DNA of 64,000 nt, taken from NCBI RefSeq assembly GCF_022394535.1, contig NZ_CP089414.1, positions 4,092,001 to 4,156,000 of the forward strand, in the 5' to 3' direction. The notes under the pieces were generated by a model, which did not search any database, was not told the origin of the DNA, and worked only from the letters and a program-made list of their open reading frames with translations. A program made the position numbers and the translations under genes. This document shows positions 23,713-32,104 of this stretch, in pieces (the stretch's first letter is position 1; every line of letters begins with the position of its first letter). The DNA comes from Dyella terrae. Its GTDB lineage: Bacteria; Pseudomonadota; Gammaproteobacteria; Xanthomonadales; Rhodanobacteraceae.

Positions 23713-25309
23713 CAGCCTGTGTGAAAACACCCCGTAAGCGAACGCACCGATCCTAGCGTCATACCAAGCCGGAGTGTCGCATGAAGCGATTCGTCGAAGG
23801 GGTGGATCGGTCGCAGAGCGTGCTGTTTCCCGAACGGCCGGACGACTACATCGACGAGGACAATCCCGTTCGCGTCGTCGATGTCTTTGTGGATGAACTG
23901 GATCTCGGCGAGCTGGGTTTCGATGGGGTCACGCCCGCCGTTACGGGCCGCCCCGGTTATCACCCGGCGACGTTGCTCAAGATCTATATCTACGGCTATC
24001 TCAACCGAGTCCCGTCCAGCCGTCGACTGGAGCGCGAAGCGCAACGTAACCTGGAACTGATCTGGCTGACCGGACGCTGCGCGCCCGACTTCAAGACCAT
24101 CGCCGACTTCCGCAAGGATAACGGTCCAGCCATCCGCCGCGTATGCAGCCAGTTCGTGCTGTTGTGTCGCCGGATGAAGCTGTTCACCGAGGCCGTGGTC
24201 GCGATCGACGGCAGCAAGTTCAAGGCGGTCAATGGACGTGATCGCAATGTCTCCGAGGCCAAGCTCAAGGCACGCCAGGTGCAGCTCGACCACAGCGTGG
24301 CGCGCTATCTGGCCGAGCTGGGTCAGGCCGATCGCGAGCCCGGCCGGCTACCGGAAGCGCGCGTGGCGCACCTGACGCAGAAGCTCGCCACGGTCCGCGA
24401 GCAGATGCAGCAGCTCGACGGTTTAGGCGAGCGCATGCGCCAAGCACCGGATCAACAGCTTTCCTTGACCGATCCCGATGCCCGCTCCATGGCCACGCAC
24501 GGCCGCGGCTCGGGCGTCGTTGGCTACAACGTGCAGGCCGCCGTCGATACCCAACATCACTTGATCGTAGCCCGCGAGGTCACCAACGAGGGCCACGACC
24601 GCCATCAGCTCGCCATCATGGCTGGGCAGGCGCGCAAAGCGATGGGACACGAGGCACTCACCGCGCTGGCCGATCGGGGCTACTACAAAGGCGAGGAAAT
24701 CCTTGCCTGCGAACGGGCGGGCATCACGCCGCTCGTGCCTAAAACACAGACATCCCCCAGTGCGGCAGCGGGACGCTTCACCAAGCAAGACTTCCGCTAC
24801 GACGCTGACACCGATGTGTATCGCTGTCCCGCGGGTGAAGTCGCCACGCGTCGCATGAGCACCGAGGAGAACGGCAAGACGATCCACGTCTACGGGTCAT
24901 CGGCATGCCCCACCTGCCCACTGCGCGCGAACTGCACCACCAGTCGCTATCGACGCCTGCGACGCTGGGAACACGAGGCGGTGTTGGACGCCATGCAAAC
25001 GCGTCTGGACGAACACCCCGACGCGATGCGCGTGCGACGACAGACCGTCGAGCACACCTTCGGCACCCTCAAGGCGTGGATGGGCTACACCCACTTCCTG
25101 ACACGAACGCTGCCGCGCGTCGCGACAGAAATGAGTTTGCAGGTGCTGGCCTACAACATGAAGCGAGTGATGAAGATCCTGGGTGTGAGGCCGCTGATGC
25201 AGGCGATCATGGCCTGATGGCATCTGTTCGCATCTTCGTGCTCCGCTCGCATGGCGAGCGGAGCAAATCATCTAACGTCACCATCGGCTATACGTTTTCA
25301 CACGGCCTC
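23713..25309 (+). mobile_element. IS1182-family insertion sequence, copy 2
   Basis: A 1597-bp element with the same ends as copy 1 and the same direct GGTC at both sides. It sits at exactly the same base of a hairpin loop as copy 1 and in the same orientation. The two copies differ at many scattered positions, which argues for separate target-directed insertions. Confidence 0.9.
23781..25217 (+). CDS. IS1182 family transposase
   Basis: This intact 478-aa DDE transposase has the same domain order as the copy at 13410: DUF772-like N-terminus, catalytic core with VVAIDGSKFKAVNGRDRN, a CPTCPLRANC motif and VEHTFGTLKAWMGYTHF. Differences from copy 1 include Ser11, Pro20 and Asp48 positions near the N-terminus. 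Confidence 0.95.
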   Translation: MKRFVEGVDRSQSVLFPERPDDYIDEDNPVRVVDVFVDELDLGELGFDGVTPAVTGRPGYHPATLLKIYIYGYLNRVPSSRRLEREAQRNLELIWLTGRCAPDFKTIADFRKDNGPAIRRVCSQFVLLCRRMKLFTEAVVAIDGSKFKAVNGRDRNVSEAKLKARQVQLDHSVARYLAELGQADREPGRLPEARVAHLTQKLATVREQMQQLDGLGERMRQAPDQQLSLTDPDARSMATHGRGSGVVGYNVQAAVDTQHHLIVAREVTNEGHDRHQLAIMAGQARKAMGHEALTALADRGYYKGEEILACERAGITPLVPKTQTSPSAAAGRFTKQDFRYDADTDVYRCPAGEVATRRMSTEENGKTIHVYGSSACPTCPLRANCTTSRYRRLRRWEHEAVLDAMQTRLDEHPDAMRVRRQTVEHTFGTLKAWMGYTHFLTRTLPRVATEMSLQVLAYNMKRVMKILGVRPLMQAIMA

Positions 25310-25323
25310 GGTCGGAAGCAGAC
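25310..25323 (-). repeat. Array hairpin H24, right fragment
   Basis: GGTCGGAAGCAGAC; 11 nt past the L24 stop. Confidence 0.87.
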
Positions 25324-25334
25324 CTTTTTGCCGC

Positions 25335-25832
25335 TCACGGACGCCGCCAGAATGGTTCGCCGTCCAGTGCCTCATAGTCAGCCAGTGGCCGCTTCTTATC
25401 TGTCATGAAAGCTGGTACGTCAGTGGTCCCAACTCGCACGGGTTGGTAGATCTTCCACGACTCGTAGAACAACTTTGCCGAAGCGACGCACACATCAAAT
25501 GTATCAAAGTACCTAGCGAACACTAGGCCTAGTGTCGCTAGATTCGATTTGAGCCGACTCGAGGAATTTGGCAGCACATCAAGAGCTGACCAATCGACAG
25601 CGGCGCTGGGAATGGTGCTGAACACATTCCTAACCTCGGCCATGAGTCCTGAGGTCTCGTCCAGATCGTCTTGTCGGACATAGCGCCTATAGAGCCGGTC
25701 GGTCAGCAAACTCCAATTCTTATCGGTACTCGCCGCCGCGTAGGCCGAAATGCAGTCAAAAAAGAGCGTCACGTCTGATACCGGGCCAAGCTCGCACATC
25801 GAACTTCCGCCACAGAAACCAATATTCCGCAT
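25335..25832 (-). CDS. Array unit L24: Imm70-like protein
   Basis: This 165-aa protein starts MRNIGFCGGSSMCELGPVSD after CGGAG. FFDCISAYAAASTDKNWSLL, the LYRRYVRQDDLDETSGLMAEV helix and VDWSALD follow the order seen in Imm70 immunity proteins (a long helix pair, then 'W.I.DL' and a C-terminal strand). The call is tentative. The frame extends upstream into hairpin H25, where it translates as the spurious MSASDPKRT. Confidence 0.5.
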   Translation of the reverse strand: MRNIGFCGGSSMCELGPVSDVTLFFDCISAYAAASTDKNWSLLTDRLYRRYVRQDDLDETSGLMAEVRNVFSTIPSAAVDWSALDVLPNSSSRLKSNLATLGLVFARYFDTFDVCVASAKLFYESWKIYQPVRVGTTDVPAFMTDKKRPLADYEALDGEPFWRRP

Positions 25833-25873
25833 ACGTCCAAGCTCCGGGTAGCGCGTCATGCAAGACAAGAACT

Positions 25874-25908
25874 GTCCGCTGTGGGTCCGCTTCGGGTCGG
25901 AAGCGGAC
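25874..25908 (-). repeat. Array hairpin H25 with a fused partial copy
   Basis: A truncated copy (GTCCGCTGTGG, 25874-25884) is joined directly to a complete perfect hairpin (25885-25908). It looks like the footprint of loss of a unit between two hairpins. 48 nt past the L25 stop. Confidence 0.88.
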
Positions 25909-25956
25909 ATTCTTCAATCAAAGTCGATGCCGCTCGCCTTTGACCAGGACAATGGC

Positions 25957-26388
25957 TCACTTTGCAAAACCAACGCCGGCTCGTACATCGCTCGGATCGG
26001 CAGGAAGGCAGATGGCGATGGCACTTCGCGACGGGGTGCTCGGCTCGGAAAACGCGCCAACATCCACTATCAACCCCTTTGGCCCTATTTGGACAACCGT
26101 GGTGCCATTCGCGATGTATAGCGACCGTATCAGGTATCGCTTGCTGGGCGGATCGCAATGGAGGTCGAGTGAATGGCCTGACGTGCTTCGATCCAACGCG
26201 AACTTCTGGCTCTCTAGCTGCCGGAGCGCCTGCGGGTCGGCACCCAGCACCAGATAGTTGGAGGCGGGCACTCGCTTGAAGTCGCCACCCCAGTCCTGGA
26301 ATGAGGGCGGCTGAAGCCAGTCGTCCTGGGAGTGAGCGAAGCGGCTTGGCAAGAGAAGCGCGATTCCGAGCAGGACAAGCCACTTCAT
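25957..26388 (-). CDS. Array unit L25: secreted hypothetical protein
   Basis: This 143-aa protein has a signal peptide (MKWLVLLGIALLLPSRFAHS) and a mature domain with two Cys (DLHCDPPS, AICLPADP). The start at 26388 is chosen for the signal peptide; the frame is open to 26436. Probably periplasmic, function unknown. Confidence 0.66.
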   Translation of the reverse strand: MKWLVLLGIALLLPSRFAHSQDDWLQPPSFQDWGGDFKRVPASNYLVLGADPQALRQLESQKFALDRSTSGHSLDLHCDPPSKRYLIRSLYIANGTTVVQIGPKGLIVDVGAFSEPSTPSRSAIAICLPADPSDVRAGVGFAK

Positions 26389-26446
26389 TCTTGCCACCTG
26401 CGTGCGCAATTGATTCCGTCCACGACATCTCCTCACTCAGAATTAG

Positions 26447-26470
26447 GTCCGCTTTGGGTCGAAAGCGGAC
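26447..26470 (-). repeat. Array hairpin H26
   Basis: Perfect 9-bp stem of the TTT/AAA type (GTCCGCTTT / AAAGCGGAC), a paired change from the usual TTC/GAA. 31 nt past the L26 stop. Confidence 0.9.
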
Positions 26471-26501
26471 GTCTCTTAGCCGCAGCGAATCGTGCAGTAA
26501 G

Positions 26502-26717
26502 TCAACCCAATTCCGACGCCCGAAAGCCGTCTATCGCCCACCGGATACCCAGCAATAGAAGTGCCGGAGCCATCACGCCCACAATGACAGTGGAGATCAG
26601 GCCCTTGATGAGGTGATCCGGCGTCAGCAACTCCGACCGCAGCGCCACAGATATCAACCAAGGTACCCAGGCGACGACGTAGCAACGGGTAATTCCACGC
26701 TTCCAATTCACACTCAC
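26502..26717 (-). CDS. Array unit L26: small membrane protein
   Basis: This 71-aa protein starts at GTG 26717 after GGAAGGTGGGGG. It has two membrane helices (YVVAWVPWLISVAL; LISTVIVGVMAPALLLLGIRW). An overlapping frame to 26724 is Gly/Cys-rich without structure and was rejected. Confidence 0.6.
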   Translation of the reverse strand: MSVNWKRGITRCYVVAWVPWLISVALRSELLTPDHLIKGLISTVIVGVMAPALLLLGIRWAIDGFRASELG

Positions 26718-26806
26718 CCCCCACCTTCCTTGTCAGTCCAGTATGCGACGAATAAGTAGGCGATCCCCTTGCCGGGTAATCGACTCACCAACGCCTCTGT
26801 GGAACT

Positions 26807-26830
26807 GTCCGCTCCGGGTCGGAAGCGGAC
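26807..26830 (-). repeat. Array hairpin H27
   Basis: GTCCGCTCCGGGTCGGAAGCGG core; 84 nt past the L27 stop. Confidence 0.88.
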
Positions 26831-26914
26831 ACCTAACTACTTATACGTCGCCGGTGGCCGTCGCCAAGTACCTTTCAGCGTCGGCCAAGAAAGACCTGAG
26901 TGCTTTTTAACGAC

Positions 26915-27283
26915 TCAAGCCCGCGTACTGACTTCCTCGCAACATACTGTCGAAAAACAAAACCGCCTACCTGGCACAAGCAAGTGCGGAGTATGGCGCT
27001 CCCACCACACGGCGGCCGTTGGCGAATGTAACCGCAGCGATTCAATCGCGGACAGCACCTCAACGGCATAAGCCACTGAAGGTTGCTCCACGGAGAGAAT
27101 GCCTAGAAGGCGTTTGACGCGCGCGAGCAGGCCACGATCTTTGCCGAGCACACCCTGCGTGATCCAGATGCCGGGCTGCGGTCCCTTGGTCTCCGCAAGC
27201 GGAAGGACGATGCCAATCCAGGCGGCGCGGATACGTTCTGGCGCCTCGCCGGGAGGCATTGCGATGATGCGTATGTACCTCAT
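26915..27283 (-). CDS. Array unit L27: hypothetical protein
   Basis: This 122-aa protein begins MRYIRIIAMPPGEAPERIR and continues AAWIGIVLPLAETKGPQPG, a strand-helix start seen in a family of conserved small soluble proteins without known function. GAGGAAAGGATG precedes the ATG. Trp-Trp (AVWWERHTPH) and a Cys-rich end follow. Confidence 0.65.
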   Translation of the reverse strand: MRYIRIIAMPPGEAPERIRAAWIGIVLPLAETKGPQPGIWITQGVLGKDRGLLARVKRLLGILSVEQPSVAYAVEVLSAIESLRLHSPTAAVWWERHTPHLLVPGRRFCFSTVCCEEVSTRA

Positions 27284-27339
27284 GGAACATCCTTTCCTCA
27301 TATCCCTCGGAAGGGGCGGCGCGTCATTTAGTCCACGAT

Positions 27340-27363
27340 GTCCGCTTCGGGTCGGTAGCGGAC
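27340..27363 (-). repeat. Array hairpin H28
   Basis: Near-perfect stem with GGTAGC at the inner right arm; 23 nt past the L28 stop. The gene-side flank reads AACGTTAGGTCC. Confidence 0.88.
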
Positions 27364-27386
27364 CTAACGTTATTTGGTGCAGCCCA

Positions 27387-28016
27387 TCAGCAGGACGTAA
27401 CCTGGCCCGCAATGATTAAGTTCACGCGCTGATTTAGCAGCTTGACCCAGAGCCAGTTGAGTCTGTCGGCTCCTCCCGAGCAGGCACCCTTGACCTTTCC
27501 GTCAAAGTTGAAGGCTTGCCAGGCGCCTAATCGGTGAGAAGGTGCCCCGAACTGGTCCCTGACGTCAGTTGACGTCATTCCAAGCCACCCGTGATGGTCG
27601 AGCAGTGCTGCCGCTGTTGCCTCTGGTAGTGCTGGGCAGTCGTTACTAGCACTGACTGTGGACGCTTGTTCGCCGACCAGGCTCGTCACGAGGTGTTCTG
27701 TGCCACCCATTTCCCCGCTCGAAACAATCCAAATCCGCTGGCCTTTCTGGGGCAGGCTGTAGCAGAGCCAGTACTCACTCTCACCTGCATCGCCCCGATG
27801 ATCAATCATGCCGAGGCGGGTAGCAGCGACGACGTCAACGAGTGTCGTCTTCTCAAAGTGCACCGCGGTTGGGCCTAGCATGAGTCCACCCGCAGGCGCA
27901 CCACGCGACATCGGCGACCACGTCATCTCGCTAATGGGAGGCGCGGGCGGGGGCGTGGAAGCTGCTACAGCTCCAGCACAACAGATCAAACAAATGGAAA
28001 CGACGACTCGAACCAT
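27387..28016 (-). CDS. Array unit L28: secreted hypothetical protein
   Basis: This 209-aa protein has a signal peptide (MVRVVVSICLICCAGAVAAS) followed by a Pro-rich linker (TPPPAPPISE). The mature domain contains four Cys and conserved-looking YWLCYSLPQKGQRIWIVSSG and LGAWQAFNFDGKVKG. Likely periplasmic; function unknown. Confidence 0.68.
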   Translation of the reverse strand: MVRVVVSICLICCAGAVAASTPPPAPPISEMTWSPMSRGAPAGGLMLGPTAVHFEKTTLVDVVAATRLGMIDHRGDAGESEYWLCYSLPQKGQRIWIVSSGEMGGTEHLVTSLVGEQASTVSASNDCPALPEATAAALLDHHGWLGMTSTDVRDQFGAPSHRLGAWQAFNFDGKVKGACSGGADRLNWLWVKLLNQRVNLIIAGQVTSC

Positions 28017-28033
28017 ATCCCTATCCTCGAGAT

Positions 28034-28057
28034 GTCCGTTTTGGGTGGGAAGCGGAC
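28034..28057 (-). repeat. Array hairpin H29
   Basis: Centre changed to GGGTGG; arms GTCCGT / GCGGAC; outer bases GAT / ATT; 29 nt past the L29 stop. Confidence 0.82.
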
Positions 28058-28086
28058 ATTAACTGACGTTGCTTGCGAGCTACATC

Positions 28087-28203
28087 TCAAAAGAAATTCT
28101 TTACCAGCACGTAGACGACGAAGGCAAAAAATGCTGCGGCAACCGTCCACCAAACGATCTTTTCGCTCTTCGTTTTTGGCGATGTGCCCCCGACACCCGA
28201 CAT
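28087..28203 (-). CDS. Array unit L29: 38-aa membrane peptide
   Basis: A short gene read from the sequence: MSGVGGTSPKTKSEKIVW then WTVAAAFFAFVVYVLVKNFF. It has a basic N-terminus and one C-terminal membrane helix. AAAGGAGAG lies at the right distance before ATG, and it fills its own unit between hairpins H29 and H30, which supports it as a real gene. Function unknown. Confidence 0.7.
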   Translation of the reverse strand: MSGVGGTSPKTKSEKIVWWTVAAAFFAFVVYVLVKNFF

Positions 28204-28225
28204 GGCGAATCTCTCCTTTGTTTAA

Positions 28226-28249
28226 GTCCGCTTCGGGTCGGAAGCGGAC
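28226..28249 (-). repeat. Array hairpin H30
   Basis: Perfect 9-bp stem; 13 nt past the L30 stop. Confidence 0.9.
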
Positions 28250-28262
28250 ATCACTCTACGGA

Positions 28263-28850
28263 TCACCGCGATCCAGAACCTGCTCGTATAACGCTCGTGC
28301 CTGCGGCCATATCCCCCAGGCGTCGGCGTTCCTTCCCAAGCGCGAATGCGCAATCGATGATGCCAAGCCCCATTGGAATGGCTCGAATCAAAGAACGAGG
28401 GGGAGAACATGCTGAACCTGTTGCATGCTCAATGACCTGAATCTTCATGATCTTCTTGCCGATACTCTGGCCGCCAAATCCATCCTTGAAGAGCCAGTAC
28501 ACAAAGCAGAGAGCGAGGGAAACTTCGCCGACGACATTTGAGTAACTGAGCGACATCGTGATGAAGCTTCCGTAGCTAACTAGAAATGTGACACCCAACG
28601 GCAGAAGCACATCAATGAGCTGGGCCGCAATGCGCGCCTCTATCGAGGCGAGCGACGAATGCTTGATCCGGAAGTTACGGACTTTTTCGGTGGCTTTCGC
28701 AGAATCGTCGTCGTTCTCGCGATTCAACACCTCTGCCTCTAGCGCCTGCCGGGCAGCATCCGTCAATTCCGTAGACCGGAGCCGTAGCAATTCGTCAGTA
28801 GATAGACCTGCGTAATGACGTCGCAGATGTTGAAGATCAGAACTAACCAT
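28263..28850 (-). CDS. Array unit L30: RDD-family membrane protein
   Basis: This 195-aa protein has a soluble helical N-terminal part (about 1-70) and an RDD-type membrane domain: EARIAAQLIDVLLPLGVTF, YWLFKDGFGGQSIGKKIMKI and a final helix. RDD proteins are multi-spanning inner-membrane proteins, some linked to ion transport. GGGGAGG precedes ATG. IS30 has inserted in the hairpin just upstream. Confidence 0.78.
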   Translation of the reverse strand: MVSSDLQHLRRHYAGLSTDELLRLRSTELTDAARQALEAEVLNRENDDDSAKATEKVRNFRIKHSSLASIEARIAAQLIDVLLPLGVTFLVSYGSFITMSLSYSNVVGEVSLALCFVYWLFKDGFGGQSIGKKIMKIQVIEHATGSACSPPRSLIRAIPMGLGIIDCAFALGKERRRLGDMAAGTSVIRAGSGSR

Positions 28851-28914
28851 AGATAATACCTCCCCTGAGAATAGCCATACTCAAAATGTCATTTGTTTTC
28901 GCGAAAGTCGCAAG

Positions 28915-28927
28915 GTCTGCTATGGGT
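28915..28927 (-). repeat. Array hairpin H31, left fragment
   Basis: GTCTGCTATGGGT; partner of 30157-30169; split by the IS30-type element. Confidence 0.86.
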
Positions 28928-30156
28928 TGCGACTTCAGGCGGTCGTTGCAACACATTGTTGGAATCGCTCGGCTGGTGTTTCGAAATTCAGTGTTTGTCG
29001 CGGACGTCCATTCAATCGCCTGGCTACCGCATCGAGTTTAGCCTGAGAGTACACCGATAGATCGGTACCCTTCGGGAAGTACTGCCGTAATAGCCCGTTG
29101 GTGTTCTCGTTCGAACCGCGCTGCCATGGATGTTGCGGGTCGCAGAAATAGACCTGGATATCGGTCGCCAGCGTAAAGCGCTGGTGATCGGCCATCTCCT
29201 TGCCGCGATCCCAAGTCAGTGATTTGTAAAGCTCCCGGGGGGAGTTTGTGTGCGTGCTTGATGAGCGCGTCGATCACAGTTTGCGTATCTCTGCCGTCGA
29301 CTTTCACCAGCATGACTAAACGTGTGTGACGTTCGACGAGTGTGGCAATCTGAGTGTTGTGGCTCCCCATGATCAGATCACCCTCCCAGTGGCCGGGTAC
29401 GGCGCGATCCTCGACTTCGACCGGACGCTCGCGGATGGAGATCATGTCGGTGAGCTGGCCGTGGTTGTCCGTCTTCTGCGTGTGGTGGCGCGACCGGCGC
29501 ATCGAGCGGGTGCGCCGCAAATGCACCAGAAGCTCTTTTTTCAAGGCACCTCGGGCCTGGATGAAAAGGCTGCAATAGATGGTCTCGTGCGACACCTGCT
29601 GCTCCTCTTGGCCGCCTGATCGGTGCTTGAGCCACCCTGCAATCTGCACCGGCGACCACTCTAGCTGCAACTTGGCGGCCACGAGCTTGGCTTGTACGCG
29701 ATGCTTCCTCAGCTTGCAGGCCTTGGGGCGGTGCCCCCGGTCCCAGGCACGCTGATCGGCCTGGTTCGCTCGATAGTCATCCCGACCACCATTACGGCGA
29801 ATCTCCCGACTGATCGTGGATGGCGCCCGATGAAGCTGCAGGGCAACAGACCGGAGCGAGCATCCTAGCGCCACCGAGCGAGATATCTCCTCTCGTTCCG
29901 CCAGCGTGAGGGCACGCGGGGCACGATGGCGTGGGGCCGGCCGAATACCCCCCGTCCGTACCAGTACCTGGCGTATCGAGGAATGGCGGGTATCAAATAA
30001 CTTGGCGATCTGATGCAACGACTCGCCTCGCTGCCAGCGATCGAACATCAGCGCCTTCTGGGCGTCTGTGAAATGCTTCCGGGGTACCGTCGTCATGGGC
30101 AACACTCCTTCCGCTTGCGCGTCTATAGTGTGTTGCGTTGACCGGTTGAATCCGCA
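28928..30156 (-). mobile_element. IS30-family insertion sequence
   Basis: A 1229-bp element with ends TGCGACTTCAGGCGGTC and, inverted, TGCGGATTCAACCGGTC, both continuing to (C/T)GCAACACA. A direct GT at both sides gives a 2-bp target duplication. It lies in the loop of array hairpin H31. Its transposase frame is broken. Confidence 0.85.
28935..30096 (-). pseudogene. IS30 family transposase, frameshifted
   Basis: The N-terminal and central parts (MTTVPRKHFTDAQKALMFDR; LTLAEREEISRSVALGCS helix-turn-helix; VPGHWEGDLIMGSHN with the first DDE Asp; TLVERHTRLVML) are in one frame to about 29235. The C-terminal part ([20 protein letters not shown] ... [14 protein letters not shown], with the last acidic residue) is in another. 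One extra G in the GGGGGG run at about 29231-29236 accounts for the shift. May be inactive, or programmed/sequence error. Confidence 0.85.
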
Positions 30157-30169
30157 GTCGGAAGCGGAC
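30157..30169 (-). repeat. Array hairpin H31, right fragment
   Basis: GTCGGAAGCGGAC; a second loose half (AAGAAGCGGACAT) occurs near 30218-30230, closer to the L31 stop. Confidence 0.82.
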
Positions 30170-30265
30170 ACTCGAGCCAAATTAAACTGGGTCGAACTCG
30201 GCGCGGTTCGTCGTTAAAGAAGCGGACATCCAGCTGATTCTGAGGTGTTTGAGGCCAGTATCCAC

Positions 30266-31174
30266 TCATGGCTCATCGTCTGACGACATCCCCCGATAAG
30301 CGCCAGATGTAAAGCGCGTCTTGGTTGAGGGCCGCCAATCCGGCTTGGTACATTCGTCGCCGAACAACCTCATGGTGCCAACGGCGCGAGTTGGTGTCGT
30401 TTGTTCTAGGGTGATGCGATTTCCTGCACAAACCCCGGTCGACACTAGGTCCATCCCAGCCGCCAGACCGTCGTTAGCACCGTGATCTAGTTCCAGCCGA
30501 TACCGGCACTCGAATTGGTCGGCATGGCTATCGTGCAGCCGATTCGCTGAGACCACGCCGACTTCCAGGGGCGCTTCGCGAATCAGCGACTGCTGAGCAG
30601 GTGGCAGGATAGGCACGCCGAATACCTTGCGCCGTTCATCTCCCTTGCGCATGAGAAACAAGCCCTGCGCACCTTTCCGCGGCTCATCACCCAAATTCAC
30701 TGCGCTGGCGAACGCGGGAAGTTCCTTCTCGGAAATCATGTACATGCGTTCGCCCCAGGCGACAGGCACTACGTGGTCAGCAAAGCCGAGGCCCCTCTGA
30801 TCGTTGGGCTGCTCATACTTCAGCAGCAGGCTGCCATCCGCTTGAGGAATCACCCTTCCCTTGTTAGCGGTGTAGGTACCAAGGCATCCCTGCCATGTGG
30901 CAGCAACGCCAGAAACGGGCGCGAGAGATAGAGACACGTTCGCGCCCTCACCATCGCCGAAATAATAGTCGCCCGCCCAGGCAACTCTCGGAGTAATCGA
31001 ATTTTCTTTGGCTATAGCGGCGCGTTGTGCGTCAACGGCATGTTGGAAGGCGTCTTGTGTTGCAATGCCTTGGGAGTTCTCCGTCTGAGGGGGCGCTGGC
31101 TGGGCTGGGAATGCATAGCCAAGCGACGCGACGGCCAGCAAGCACGCAAGCGCAAAAAACCTTTTGTATCGCAT
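30266..31174 (-). CDS. Array unit L31: secreted hypothetical protein
   Basis: This 302-aa protein has a signal peptide (MRYKRFFALACLLAVASLGY, cleaved near AFPA) and a Pro/Gln linker. The mature region is beta-rich (VAWAGDYYFGDGEGANVSLS; WQGCLGTYTANKGRV) and has paired Cys. GGGAGAGGG precedes ATG. Probably periplasmic; one of the largest array genes. Function unknown. Confidence 0.7.
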   Translation of the reverse strand: MRYKRFFALACLLAVASLGYAFPAQPAPPQTENSQGIATQDAFQHAVDAQRAAIAKENSITPRVAWAGDYYFGDGEGANVSLSLAPVSGVAATWQGCLGTYTANKGRVIPQADGSLLLKYEQPNDQRGLGFADHVVPVAWGERMYMISEKELPAFASAVNLGDEPRKGAQGLFLMRKGDERRKVFGVPILPPAQQSLIREAPLEVGVVSANRLHDSHADQFECRYRLELDHGANDGLAAGMDLVSTGVCAGNRITLEQTTPTRAVGTMRLFGDECTKPDWRPSTKTRFTSGAYRGMSSDDEP

Positions 31175-31218
31175 GTCCCTCTCCCTAGAACGCGACTATA
31201 AAGATCATCACCCGTTAG

Positions 31219-31242
31219 GTCCGACATGGGTCGAAGGCAGGC
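31219..31242 (-). repeat. Array hairpin H32, worn
   Basis: GTCCGACATGGGTCGAAGGC core; flanked by GTTAG; 18 nt past the L32 stop. Confidence 0.82.
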
Positions 31243-31260
31243 ATATCTGAACGGGCCATA

Positions 31261-31569
31261 CTAGGCAGAACGCCCCAGCCTTTGCTTCACACGACCCCAT
31301 GCCCGCGTGCCACCCTCCCAAACCTCGAAGACCTTGCCCTCTTCGAACATTGGCAGCGCCACGTCAAACATGAGTAGCCATACGGCGGCTTCGAAGGTCG
31401 CTCCGGGAGCCTGTTCTCCATCGAATCTAAGGAGAGCTGACCAGTGCTCGCCGCTCAGCCCAAGAACGGTACGCCACTCGCCTCCCATCAATGGAACCTT
31501 GCGGCCACCTGCTTCCGTAGGAAGTAGCTCAATGTCCGCTACAAAATCCGGCAATTCCCTCGCGATCAT
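31261..31569 (-). CDS. Array unit L32: small beta-barrel-like hypothetical protein
   Basis: This 102-aa protein (MIARELPDFVADIELLPTEA ... FDGEQAPGATFEAAVWLLM ... FEVWEGGTRAWGRV) has the strand pattern of a translation-factor-like beta barrel ('F.A.I.LL..E.GGR..P', 'PG....V.L', 'F...E.G...G.G.V'), a shape used by several small stand-alone proteins. ATG 31569 has GGAG. Function unknown. Confidence 0.6.
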   Translation of the reverse strand: MIARELPDFVADIELLPTEAGGRKVPLMGGEWRTVLGLSGEHWSALLRFDGEQAPGATFEAAVWLLMFDVALPMFEEGKVFEVWEGGTRAWGRVKQRLGRSA

Positions 31570-31594
31570 GCTCTGCTCCAACTAAGGACGAACC

Positions 31595-31618
31595 GCCCGC
31601 TACGGGTCGGAAGCGGAC
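31595..31618 (-). repeat. Array hairpin H33
   Basis: GCCCGC / GCGGAC arms, centre GGGTCGG; 16 nt past the L33 stop. Confidence 0.87.
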
Positions 31619-31634
31619 ATTCCCCACGACGCGA

Positions 31635-32051
31635 CTAGTCTTCTGAGTGTTCGTAAACATCCAAACCGAGCTCTATGCCTCTTTCGCCCAAAGCAAGCAG
31701 ATGCGTAGGCGATAAGGAGAGTCCGTTATTGCCGGAATTCATGAATAACCCGACGAATAGGTCGATTCGACACGTCTCCCTGACGGTCGCCCAGGCAGCC
31801 ATGTCACTGGTCAGCGCCCCAAGCAGCTCATCGATCTGCCCGGGCAAATCTTCGGGCTCGATCCGCTCAACTTGCAGGCGCCAAAGGCCAGTACGCGCGA
31901 CGCGCACCGCCCCAGTCGTCTGGCCGACGATCTGCTCGCCCTTGCGCTCGGAAGCGGTTGGTTCGCAGCCAAGCAACTTAGAGACATCTTCGGGAACGAG
32001 AGAGTCACCGAAGATGCGGAGCGTTGCTTGTGAATATCCGAATGGCCCCAC
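31635..32051 (-). CDS. Array unit L33: DUF4279-like protein
   Basis: This 138-aa protein shows the DUF4279 order: SQATLRIFGDSLVPEDVSKL with LLGCEPTASERKGE, then GLWRLQVERIEPEDLPGQID, LLGALTSDMAAWATV and a final RIDLFVGLFMNSGNNGLSLS. DUF4279 proteins are small cytosolic proteins often found near toxin-immunity loci. Start GTG 32051 follows GGAGAG. Confidence 0.75.
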   Translation of the reverse strand: MGPFGYSQATLRIFGDSLVPEDVSKLLGCEPTASERKGEQIVGQTTGAVRVARTGLWRLQVERIEPEDLPGQIDELLGALTSDMAAWATVRETCRIDLFVGLFMNSGNNGLSLSPTHLLALGERGIELGLDVYEHSED

Positions 32052-32104
32052 ACCTGCTCTCCAGTCTTAAATCTCAGTAAGTGGTCCCAATGGACATTTG
32101 CCAT

